Below are positions 1 to 5,840 of a stretch of DNA of 12,261 nt, in pieces; position 1 is the first letter of the stretch, and each line of letters begins with the position of its first letter. The stretch spans positions 1 through 12,261 of the forward strand of contig JAABQT010000022.1 in NCBI GenBank assembly GCA_011391295.1, written 5' to 3'. The stretch is from Betaproteobacteria bacterium. Lineage in GTDB: Bacteria; Pseudomonadota; Gammaproteobacteria; Burkholderiales; SG8-39. The notes beneath the pieces were generated by a model. It did no database searches. It saw only the letters and a list, made by a program, of their open reading frames with translations, and was not told the origin of the DNA. The translations under genes and the position numbers were made by a program.

Positions 1-18
1 AGAGCCAAGTGCGCAAGA

Positions 19-49
19 AGGGGCGCTAGCCCCTGCGATCTCTGTTTTT
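19..49 (+). terminator. Terminator-like hairpin at left edge
   Basis: A perfect 6-bp stem (AGGGGC at 19-24, GCCCCT at 29-34) encloses a GCTA loop and is followed, after a 10-base gap, by five T residues (45-49). It could end transcription of a + strand gene lying left of the window. The gap before the T-run is longer than in a standard intrinsic terminator, so the call is tentative. I see no supportable gene in bases 1-212. Confidence 0.3.
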
Positions 50-212
50 GCTGGCTGCGCGCCAGTATCGGGCCGTTTATACCTCGTTCTACGGCTGGCA
101 TAAACTCTTCAGGTATGGGGTTGCCTCGGAAAGGCACTCAACAAAAGACTTGTGCGACGTCGAGCGTCTGGTTTGCCTTGATGCAAATGAAGTGCATGTT
201 TTAGGGGGAACT

Positions 213-1013
213 ATGGTCAGCGCTTCGGCAAGTTTTACGGGTCCTGAGTACTACGACAATTGCATTGGTCCTATCTGGTTCGATCCTTTCGCAGCCGATC
301 TTGTACAGCGTCTCCCGGAACTCCCGCCGGGTGATGTTCTGGAAATCGCCTGCGGCACAGGTCTTGTCACGAGGAGACTTCGCGAGCGTCTCGACCCCTC
401 CCTGAGGCTCGTGGCCACGGACTTGAGCAAGGTGATGCTCGAATACGCGCGGGCCAAGCTGGTCGGTCGCGACGGCATCGAATGGCGCGAATCCGATGCG
501 CTGAAGCTGCCATTCGAGGACCAAAAGTTTGGTGCGGTAGTTTGCGGGTTCGGCATCATGTTCGTGCCGGATCGGCAGGGCGCGCTCAGAGAGGCGCGGC
601 GCGTGCTCACCGAAGGCGGCATTCTCCTGTTCAATGTTTGGGATGGTATCGAGAATAACCCACACGCCCTGGCGAACGCAGAGGTCGTCGAAGCCATGTT
701 TCCGGATGATCCTGAGATGAAGTTCAGGATGCCGTACGACATGAATGATCCAGACCTTTTACGCCGGCTTCTTGAAGGCGCGCGCTTCCGCGAAACGCGC
801 ATCGAAACCAAGCGCATCCCAATTGAGGGAGCCGATCCGCGCAGCATAGCTATCGGGCAGATCCGCGGCACGCCGAGATCGGCGCTTATTGAGAAGCGCG
901 GCGTCTCGCTTGATCTCGTTATCGAAAAGGTCACCGACGCTCTGACGAGCACTGGCGGCGCTCCATATCGGGGCCACGCGCAAGCCGTCATCGTGCAGGC
1001 TTTGGCGATCTGA
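213..1013 (+). CDS. Class I SAM-dependent methyltransferase (UbiE/Methyltransf_11-like)
   Basis: A soluble 266-residue enzyme predicted to transfer a methyl group from S-adenosylmethionine; the substrate cannot be read from the sequence. The Rossmann signature is clear: motif I VLEIACGTG at residues 42-50 binds SAM, an acidic ATDLS (68-72) ends strand 2, SDALKLPFED (94-103) is motif II/III, and a post-motif RRVLTEGGILLFNVW segment lies near 129-143. The open frame extends back to base 48, but ATG 213 is chosen because AGGGGGA lies 3-9 bases before it and the SAM domain then begins at a normal distance from the N terminus. It stands alone, 142 bases before the next gene. Its codon use is less GC-biased than in the right half of the window (ATA, GTA and TTA codons occur), consistent with an accessory gene. 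Family assignment is firm; specific function is unknown. Confidence 0.9.
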   Translation: MVSASASFTGPEYYDNCIGPIWFDPFAADLVQRLPELPPGDVLEIACGTGLVTRRLRERLDPSLRLVATDLSKVMLEYARAKLVGRDGIEWRESDALKLPFEDQKFGAVVCGFGIMFVPDRQGALREARRVLTEGGILLFNVWDGIENNPHALANAEVVEAMFPDDPEMKFRMPYDMNDPDLLRRLLEGARFRETRIETKRIPIEGADPRSIAIGQIRGTPRSALIEKRGVSLDLVIEKVTDALTSTGGAPYRGHAQAVIVQALAI

Positions 1014-1032
1014 CGATGGCAACTAACCATCG
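1014..1032 (+). terminator. Hairpin after methyltransferase gene
   Basis: CGATGG (1014-1019) and CCATCG (1027-1032) form a perfect 6-bp stem with a 7-base loop, beginning directly after the methyltransferase stop codon. No T-run follows, so this may be an RNA-stabilising hairpin or a weak terminator. The rest of the gap up to 1140 is GC-rich with no recognisable feature. Confidence 0.3.
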
Positions 1033-1155
1033 GTTCGAGGGCGATGCTATTGTTCCGCCGCTGCGCGCCTCCGCCCGCGCGCCTCAACCGGAACCTCGGG
1101 CGGCAGTGGGCCGCTAGATATTCGTTCGCCAGATTTTGGTAAAAGGAGTAGAAAA

Positions 1156-1302
1156 ATGCTCGAGACCATTGCGATTGTCCTGGTTGTCCTCTGGCTACTG
1201 GGTTTTGTCAGCTCCTACACCATGGGCGGATTCATTCATATCCTCTTGGTGATCGCGGTCGTGGTGATACTGGTTCGTGTCATTGGAGGTCGACGCTCGT
1301 AA
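1156..1302 (+). CDS. lmo0937/DUF5670-family membrane miniprotein
   Basis: A 48-residue hydrophobic protein beginning MLETIAIVLVVLWLLGFVS. Two membrane segments can be seen, about residues 4-18 and 27-43, separated by a short S-S-Y-T-M-G-G turn and ending in a basic GGRRS tail. The pattern (MLxTI start, LW.LG, a Gly-Gly before the second helix, positively charged C terminus) matches the lmo0937 family of tiny membrane proteins, whose function is not known. Translation is well supported: AAAAGGAGT lies 6-14 bases upstream of the ATG. The gene sits alone between a methyltransferase and a GFA-type protein, with more than 130 bases on either side. It is easily missed because of its size. The family assignment is from memory of its motif pattern and should be tested by a profile search. 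Confidence 0.82.
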   Translation: MLETIAIVLVVLWLLGFVSSYTMGGFIHILLVIAVVVILVRVIGGRRS

Positions 1303-1434
1303 CGATGCCGGTGTTGTTCCAGGCTGGTGGCGGCCCCGGATTTGATTGTCTATCCGTGCTGCGCCACTCTGCGCTCCAGTCGACGTCAGCGCGCACGCGC
1401 TTTCGCGGCTGACCTTGGCCGTTGCGGAGCTACG

Positions 1435-1842
1435 ATGTTGCGAGGAAGCTGCCTCTGCGGTGCTGTGCGATACGAGATTGATGGCCCACTGTCCGGCGCG
1501 CTTCACTGCCACTGCTCCATGTGTCGAAAGGCGCACGGGGCGGCTTTTCGCAGTCGCGCGCGCGTTGGCGCCAAGGATTTCCGCTGGGTCCAGGGTGAAG
1601 AACTCGTTGCCTATTACGAGTCCTCTCCAGGTAACCATCGAGGTTTCTGCCGCGTCTGCGGGACGCCACTGCTCAGCCGCTTTGACCGGGATCCGTCTTC
1701 TTTCGGCCTTCCCCTCGGGCCGCTCGACGATGATCCGGGCGTAAAACCGAAGTTTCATGTATTCGTCGCATCCAAAGCGCCGTGGTTCGACATTGCCGAT
1801 GAGCTGCCGCAATTCCCGGGGCTGCCGAAGAAAGCTCCCTAG
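1435..1842 (+). CDS. GFA / CENP-V domain zinc-binding protein
   Basis: A 135-residue protein of the family named after glutathione-dependent formaldehyde-activating enzyme (GFA). The domain's cysteines are all visible: C6-x-C8 near the N terminus, C25-x-C27-x2-C30 in HCHCSMCRKAHG, and C72-x2-C75 in FCRVCGTPL. These are the residues that bind structural and catalytic zinc in the family. Most members have no proven substrate; a role in thiol-adduct or formaldehyde chemistry is only a family-level possibility. The frame is open from 1327, but ATG 1435 is chosen because the GFA domain starts at once (GSCLCGAVRYE) and GGAG lies 1426-1429. There is no formaldehyde or glutathione gene nearby. Codon use resembles the methyltransferase upstream more than the right half of the window. 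Confidence 0.9.
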   Translation: MLRGSCLCGAVRYEIDGPLSGALHCHCSMCRKAHGAAFRSRARVGAKDFRWVQGEELVAYYESSPGNHRGFCRVCGTPLLSRFDRDPSSFGLPLGPLDDDPGVKPKFHVFVASKAPWFDIADELPQFPGLPKKAP

Positions 1843-1843
1843 C

Positions 1844-1864
1844 GCCTCGGCAAATTGAGGCTTT
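1844..1864 (+). terminator. Weak terminator-like hairpin after GFA gene
   Basis: GCCTC (1844-1848) pairs with GAGGC (1857-1861) around an 8-base AT-rich loop, followed directly by TTT. It begins two bases after the GFA stop codon. The stem is short, so it is only a weak terminator candidate. It would separate the GFA gene from hflX. Confidence 0.35.
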
Positions 1865-1894
1865 GACGGGTTTGCCTGATAGGCTGCGTGCCCG

Positions 1895-3178
1895 ATGATG
1901 CAAGAAGTCAACCAGAAGCCGCCGCGCGCCGTCGTCGTGGCGGTGCAGTTGCCCAGCGTAAGTGACATTGAATTCGATGCCTCGCTGACCGAACTGCGCC
2001 AGCTCGCGAAGACGCTGGGATTCGAAGTCGTCGCCACCTTCACGCAGAAGCGTCCGAAATTCGACCCGACCGCCTACCTCGGCCTCGGCAAGCGCCAGGA
2101 GCTGCACGACTTCGTGCAGGACGGCGCCGACCTCATCCTCGTCGACCACGAGATCTCCCCCTCGCAGGCGCACAATCTCGAAAAGGAGGCCGGCTGCGAG
2201 GTGATGGACCGCACCATGGTGATCCTCGAGATCTTTCACCGGCACGCAAGCTCCCGCGCAGCGCGTGCGCAGGTCGAGATCGCGCGCCTGGGCTACATGG
2301 GGCCGCGAATGCGCGAAGCTGCCAAGCAGGCCGGGCCGAAAGACCGGGCGCGCAGCGGCACCGGCGGGCGCAGCGGCGGCGAGTCGCACGGCGAGCTGGA
2401 CCGGCGCAAGATCCGCGATCGCATCGCCGAGCTGCAGAAAGAGCTCGACGCCATGCACCTCGAACGCAAGACGCAGCGCGCCCGGCGCCAGGAGCGCCAG
2501 GGGCTAGCGCGCGTGGCGCTGGTCGGCTACACGAACGCGGGCAAGTCCACCCTGATGCGCGCGCTCACGGGAAACGAGGCGCTGGTCGCGGACAAGCTGT
2601 TCGCGACGCTCGATACCACCGTGCGCGCCCTGCACCCCGAGAGCGTCCCGCTGGTGCTGGTCAGCGACACGGTCGGCTTCATCAAGAACCTGCCGCACGG
2701 GCTGGTCGCCTCGTTCAAGTCGACGCTCGACGAGGCGCTCGAGGCGTCGCTGCTCGCCCACGTCGTCGATGCGAGCGATCCCGGGTACGAGCGGCAGCTG
2801 CTGGTGACCGAGGAAGTGCTCGACGAGATCGGCGCCAAGGCCGTGCCGCGCCTCCTGGTGTTCAACAAGATCGACCGCGGCGGCGACGAAGCGGCGCTGC
2901 GCGAAAAATACCCCGGGTGCATCGTGATGAGTGCGCGCCGCGAGGGTGACAGCGCGATGCTGCGCGAGGCGATCCGCGCGTTTTTTCAGCGGCGCCTGGT
3001 CGAGGCCGAACTGTTCCTGCCCTGGTCGGCGCAGAAACTGCGCGGGGAGATCTTCGCCACCTGTGAGGTGCTGGAGGAGCGCGCCGATGGCGAGGGCGCG
3101 TTCCTGCGCGTGCGCGGTGAGCCCGAGGCCGTGCGGCGCCTGCGCGAGCAATTCGGCCAGGCGACGCTGAAACGCTAG
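1895..3178 (+). CDS. hflX: GTPase HflX
   Basis: A 427-residue cytoplasmic GTPase, about the usual length for HflX, which in studied bacteria binds the 50S ribosomal subunit and splits stalled or heat-stressed ribosomes. Domain order is typical: an N-terminal HflX-specific domain (about 10-165, with YLGLGKRQEL at 61-70, the FDPTAYLG context and a Gly/Ser-rich linker near 154-163), a basic charged helix (about 168-203), then the G domain. G-motifs are intact: G1 GYTNAGKST (211-219), G2 ATLDTT (237-242), G3 DTVGF (258-262), G4 NKID (324-327) and G5 SAR (346-348). A C-terminal domain follows. There are two adjacent ATGs (1895, 1898) and only a weak ribosome site, so the start may move by one codon. 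The common proteobacterial neighbours hfq and hflK/hflC are absent; the next gene is convergent, so hflX is probably a single-gene unit here. Confidence 0.96.
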   Translation: MMQEVNQKPPRAVVVAVQLPSVSDIEFDASLTELRQLAKTLGFEVVATFTQKRPKFDPTAYLGLGKRQELHDFVQDGADLILVDHEISPSQAHNLEKEAGCEVMDRTMVILEIFHRHASSRAARAQVEIARLGYMGPRMREAAKQAGPKDRARSGTGGRSGGESHGELDRRKIRDRIAELQKELDAMHLERKTQRARRQERQGLARVALVGYTNAGKSTLMRALTGNEALVADKLFATLDTTVRALHPESVPLVLVSDTVGFIKNLPHGLVASFKSTLDEALEASLLAHVVDASDPGYERQLLVTEEVLDEIGAKAVPRLLVFNKIDRGGDEAALREKYPGCIVMSARREGDSAMLREAIRAFFQRRLVEAELFLPWSAQKLRGEIFATCEVLEERADGEGAFLRVRGEPEAVRRLREQFGQATLKR

Positions 3179-3188
3179 CTTGCAGGCG

Positions 3189-3223
3189 GCCCTGGTCTGG
3201 CCGTCCCGGCGCCCGACCAGGGC
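3189..3223. terminator. Bidirectional terminator-like inverted repeat between convergent genes
   Basis: GCCCTGGTC (3189-3197) and GACCAGGGC (3215-3223) are perfect 9-bp inverted arms with a 17-base GC-rich loop. The repeat lies in the 66-base gap where hflX (+) and the ACT gene (−) converge, so it could stop transcription from both sides. Neither strand has a T-run, so factor-independent function is uncertain. The symmetry and position are seen directly; the role is inferred. Confidence 0.55.
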
Positions 3224-3244
3224 ATCCCGTAAGTTCCGCGACGC

Positions 3245-3652
3245 CTAGCGCGCCTTCAACACCCGCGACGCCTTGCCCACGTCCTTGCGCTTCACCCAGA
3301 ACATGGCGCCGTAGCGGCCCTTGCCCGCGATCACCGCCTGCAGCGAGACGACGTTGATCTTCGCCTTGGCGAGCTTGCCGAGGATCTGCGTGAGCGCGCC
3401 CGGGCGGTCCTCGCCTTGGGCGAGGAACACCGTCTTTCTCGCCGAGAGCTTGATCTTCGCCTTGCGCGCCGTCTGCGTGAATTTCGCATTGTCCTTCGGG
3501 ATGAAGTCGACCTGCGCGCCTCCGCTTGCGGGGAAACCCGTGAACGCGAGCAGGTTCACCTTGGAAGCCTTCAGCGCGGCGAGCAACTGCGCGCCGGCAC
3601 CGGGACGCTGCGGGACTTTCGTGGAGTAGTAGGAAGCTCTACGCACGGCCAT
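3245..3652 (-). CDS. Tandem ACT-domain protein
   Basis: A 135-residue soluble protein made of two ACT-like units and no catalytic domain. Each unit carries the loop typical of ACT ligand sites: QRPGAGAQLLAAL (about 15-27), then a VNLLAFTGF strand; and DRPGALTQILGKL (about 82-94), then a VVSLQAVIAG strand and a GAMFWV strand (115-120). ACT domains usually bind amino acids or other small ligands and act as allosteric sensors, so this is probably a free-standing sensor or regulator; its partner is not visible. There are two candidate ATGs (3655 and 3652). The strong ribosome site AAGGAGG (3664-3658) leaves 2 bases to the first and 5 to the second, so the second is preferred. The gene is divergent from the corrinoid adenosyltransferase with about 48 bases between them, so the two may share regulation. 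Confidence 0.85.
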   Translation of the reverse strand: MAVRRASYYSTKVPQRPGAGAQLLAALKASKVNLLAFTGFPASGGAQVDFIPKDNAKFTQTARKAKIKLSARKTVFLAQGEDRPGALTQILGKLAKAKINVVSLQAVIAGKGRYGAMFWVKRKDVGKASRVLKAR

Positions 3653-3682
3653 CATGTCCTCCTTCGATGTGGTTTACGACCC

Positions 3683-3688
3683 TATAAT
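3683..3688 (+). promoter_or_regulatory. Consensus -10 hexamer 12 bases before adenosyltransferase start
   Basis: A perfect TATAAT stands in an otherwise GC-rich gap, 12 bases before the ATG at 3701. No good -35 box is seen 16-18 bases upstream; that position falls on the neighbour's ribosome site. If used, transcription would start near 3694-3696, giving a leader of only about 5-7 bases. Confidence 0.55.
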
Positions 3689-3700
3689 TCTGCGCTTCCC

Positions 3701-4255
3701 ATGGGCCACCGGCTATCTAAAATCACCACCCGCACCGGCGACGCCGGCGACACCGGCCTGGGCGACGGTGCGCGCGTGGGCAAGGACAGCCGGCGCATCC
3801 AGGCGCTGGGCGACATCGACGAGCTGAACTCCTGCCTCGGCCTTCTGCTCGCGGAGAAACTTCCCGCGCCGGTGCGTGCGGCGCTGCTGCAGGTGCAGCA
3901 CGACCTGTTCGACCTCGGCGGCGAGGTGTGCATCCCCGGCCACACGATGATCGCGCAAGCCCATGTCGCGCGCCTCGAAGAACTGACGCAGGCGCACAAC
4001 GCGAAACTCAAGCCCCTGGGGGAGTTCATCCTCCCGGGCGGCACGCGCGCCGCGGCGCTGGCGCACCTCGCGCGCACCGTGACCCGGCGCACCGAAAGGA
4101 GCCTGGTGGCGCTGGGGCGCGAGGAGCCGGTCGGCGCGCCTGCCCGCCAGTACATCAACCGCCTGTCCGACCTGCTGTTCGTGCTCGGCCGCGCCTTGAA
4201 CCGCGCCGGCCGGCGTGGCGACGTGCTGTGGAAGCACGAACGTAAGAAAAGGTAA
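3701..4255 (+). CDS. PduO-type cob(I)alamin adenosyltransferase
   Basis: A 184-residue cytoplasmic enzyme that transfers the adenosyl group of ATP to cob(I)alamin or cobinamide, making coenzyme B12. The PduO-type fold is indicated by TRTGDAGDTGLGDG (10-23, ATP-binding loop), GDIDELNS (37-44), FILPGGT (109-115), RRTERSLVAL (129-138) and QYINRLSDLLFVLGR (150-164). Length is normal for the family. The frame is open from 3416, but ATG 3701 is chosen because the conserved KITTRTGD motif then begins at residue 7 and because of the -10 hexamer just upstream. There is no Shine-Dalgarno sequence before it (CTGCGCTTCCC precedes the ATG). No other cobalamin gene or B12-dependent enzyme lies in the window, and no cobalamin riboswitch was seen. 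The HAD gene follows after 28 bases. Confidence 0.95.
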   Translation: MGHRLSKITTRTGDAGDTGLGDGARVGKDSRRIQALGDIDELNSCLGLLLAEKLPAPVRAALLQVQHDLFDLGGEVCIPGHTMIAQAHVARLEELTQAHNAKLKPLGEFILPGGTRAAALAHLARTVTRRTERSLVALGREEPVGAPARQYINRLSDLLFVLGRALNRAGRRGDVLWKHERKKR

Positions 4256-4270
4256 ACCCGCTCGGGCGAT

Positions 4271-4276
4271 TAGAAT
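4271..4276 (+). promoter_or_regulatory. -10-like hexamer immediately before HAD start
   Basis: TAGAAT (one mismatch to TATAAT) ends 7 bases before the ATG at 4284, so a transcript from it would begin at or next to the start codon. No clear -35 box is seen. It lies in the 28-base gap after the adenosyltransferase gene and could serve HAD–receiver–RidA as a separate unit. Confidence 0.4.
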
Positions 4277-4283
4277 TCACTCC

Positions 4284-5003
4284 ATGCCTGCCCGCGCCCT
4301 TGCCGTAAAAGCCCTCGCGTTCGACGTGTTCGGCACGGTCGTGGACTGGCGCGGCTCCCTGATCCGCGAGGGCGCGCTGCTCGGGCGCCGGAAAAAGCTC
4401 AAGGTGGACTGGGCCGCCTTCGCCGACGCGTGGCGCGCAGGCTACCGGCCGGCGATGGCGCGCGTGCGCTCGGGCGAGCTGCCCTGGACCAGGATCGACG
4501 ACCTGCACCGCATGATCCTCGACGGGCTGCTGGTGAAGTTCGCCATCCGCGGGCTGTCCGAGGACGAGATCGACCACCTGAACCGCGCCTGGCACCGCCT
4601 GCGTCCCTGGCCGGACGCGAAGGCGGGCCTGGTCAAGCTCAAGCGCAAGCGCATCATCGCCACGCTCTCCAACGGCAACGTATCGCTGCTCACCAACATG
4701 GCCAGGCACGCCGGCCTGCCCTGGGACTGCATCCTCTCGGCCGAATTGGTGCGCCACTACAAGCCCGACCCGGAGACCTACCTCGGCGCCGCGGACCTGC
4801 TGGGCGTCAAACCGCAGGAACTGATGCTGGTGGCGGCGCACAAGGACGACCTGCACGCGGCGCGTGCCTGCGGCCTGAAAACCGCCTTCGTGCCCCGCCC
4901 GCGCGAGTACGGCCCGGCAGCCAAGGCCGACATTACGCGCGACCCGGCCTTCGATCTGCACGCGCGGGATTTCAACCACCTCGCCCGGCAACTGGCGCGC
5001 TGA
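4284..5003 (+). CDS. HAD-superfamily hydrolase, haloacid dehalogenase type II-like
   Basis: A 239-residue cytoplasmic HAD hydrolase. Motif I is AFDVFGTVVDW (12-22) with nucleophile D14, motif II is TLSNGN (127-132) with S129, motif III is HYKPDPETY (158-166) with K160, and motif IV is VAAHKDD (183-189). The type II haloacid dehalogenase layout (DxFGT, LSNG, YKPDPxxY) is clear. However, the Ser and Asn that help bind substrate in characterised L-2-haloacid dehalogenases appear to be Ala and His here, so dehalogenation should not be assumed. A start at 4215 would add 23 residues and overlap the previous gene; ATG 4284 fits the family N terminus better. No Shine-Dalgarno is visible. Its stop overlaps the receiver gene's start (TGATG), implying translational coupling. 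Confidence 0.9.
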   Translation: MPARALAVKALAFDVFGTVVDWRGSLIREGALLGRRKKLKVDWAAFADAWRAGYRPAMARVRSGELPWTRIDDLHRMILDGLLVKFAIRGLSEDEIDHLNRAWHRLRPWPDAKAGLVKLKRKRIIATLSNGNVSLLTNMARHAGLPWDCILSAELVRHYKPDPETYLGAADLLGVKPQELMLVAAHKDDLHAARACGLKTAFVPRPREYGPAAKADITRDPAFDLHARDFNHLARQLAR

Positions 5004-5419
5004 TGCCCGCGAAGAAGACCGCCGCGCCGCGCCATCGCTTCCTGATCGTCGACGACGAGGAATCCACACGCCTGCTGATCGCACGCCTGCTCAGCGCGGG
5101 CACCAAGGTCGAAACCCAGCTCGCGGGGACCTGCGAGGAGGCGCTGCACCTCGCCGGCAACTACGCCTACGACGCCATCCTGCTCGACCTGATGATGCCG
5201 GGGATCGGCGGCTACGAGGTGCTGAAGGAAATCCGGCGCGCTTCGGCCAATACGACCACGCCAGTGATGATCATTTCGGCGCTGTCGGACCAGCAAACCA
5301 ACGACCGCTGCGTGGCGGCGGGCGCCGACGGCTTCCTGGTGAAGCCGGTCGAGCGGCGCGCGCTGGAGTTCGCGATGAAATCGCTGCTTGCCGCGCGCGG
5401 CAAGCCCAGGCACGCATAA
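5003..5419 (+). CDS. Stand-alone response regulator receiver (CheY-like)
   Basis: A 138-residue protein consisting of one receiver domain with no output domain. It has the acidic pair D17-D18 (IVDDEES), phospho-acceptor D62 (LLDLMMPG), switch Ser S92 (MIISALSD) and the conserved K114 in FLVKPVE, so phosphorylation chemistry should be intact. An N-terminal basic tail (MPAKKTAAPRHR) precedes the domain. Such proteins act by binding a partner or passing phosphate along a relay. No histidine kinase or chemotaxis gene is in the window, so the partner is unknown. The ATG overlaps the HAD stop by one base. The RidA-family gene follows after 11 bases, so HAD, receiver and RidA are probably co-transcribed. 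Confidence 0.93.
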   Translation: MPAKKTAAPRHRFLIVDDEESTRLLIARLLSAGTKVETQLAGTCEEALHLAGNYAYDAILLDLMMPGIGGYEVLKEIRRASANTTTPVMIISALSDQQTNDRCVAAGADGFLVKPVERRALEFAMKSLLAARGKPRHA

Positions 5420-5430
5420 GGAGGGCAGGC

Positions 5431-5817
5431 ATGGCGCAAATCTGGATCGGCAACGTGGACGCGCTGGGCAAGCCGCTCGGGCAGTACTCGCACATCACGC
5501 GCGTCAAGAACGCGGCGGAAACGCTCTATATCGCCGGCATGCTGGCGCCGGGCGACGATTTCGACACGCAGTGCACCGGGGTGTTCAGGCAGATCGAGAG
5601 CGCGCTCAAGTCCGCGGGTGCCGGCTGGGGCAGCGTGGCGCAGTTCACCACCTACATGGTGCACTCGCAGGACATCGCGAAATTCATGGCCTGGCGCCTG
5701 CGCGAATTCCCGAAGATGTTCCCGAACGGCAAGTACCCGCCGAACACCCTGCTGGTCGTCGACCGGCTGGTCGGCGAGCAGTTCCTGGTCGAGGTTCAGA
5801 CCATCGCGGCGCTGTAG
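5431..5817 (+). CDS. RidA/YjgF/UK114-family protein lacking the key arginine
   Basis: A 128-residue cytoplasmic protein of the Rid family, which forms trimers. The best-known members hydrolyse reactive enamine/imine intermediates released by PLP enzymes. Family features are SHITRVKNAAETLYIAGMLA (20-39), the central QFTTYMVHSQDIAKF (71-85) and the C-terminal strand FLVEVQTIAAL. In active RidA an Arg (R105 in E. coli) binds the substrate carboxylate; here the aligned place in YPPNTLLVV reads Asn (N105), so canonical iminohydrolase activity is doubtful and another Rid subgroup is likely. Translation is strongly supported by AAGGAGGG 7-14 bases before the ATG. It is probably the last gene of the HAD–receiver–RidA unit and converges on tctA. 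Confidence 0.92.
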   Translation: MAQIWIGNVDALGKPLGQYSHITRVKNAAETLYIAGMLAPGDDFDTQCTGVFRQIESALKSAGAGWGSVAQFTTYMVHSQDIAKFMAWRLREFPKMFPNGKYPPNTLLVVDRLVGEQFLVEVQTIAAL

Positions 5818-5819
5818 TC

Positions 5820-5840
5820 GGCCCGGCAGCGCGCCGGGCC
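5820..5840. terminator. Hairpin between convergent RidA-family gene and tctA
   Basis: GGCCCGGC (5820-5827) and GCCGGGCC (5833-5840) are perfect 8-bp arms with a 5-base loop AGCGC. It lies in the 22-base gap between the two stop codons and reaches the last base of the tctA stop. Its symmetry suits termination from both directions, although no T-run follows on either strand. Confidence 0.65.

Noticed and set aside
48..212. N-terminal extension of the methyltransferase back to base 48
   Set aside because: The 55 extra residues resemble no methyltransferase N terminus, and a clear ribosome site precedes ATG 213.
3640..3700. Cobalamin riboswitch upstream of the adenosyltransferase
   Set aside because: The gap is only about 48 bases, too short for the B12-box structure, and no such element is seen.
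4215..4283. Earlier ATG for the HAD gene
   Set aside because: It would overlap the adenosyltransferase by 41 bases and add a basic tail not typical of the family; ATG 4284 puts motif I at the usual distance.
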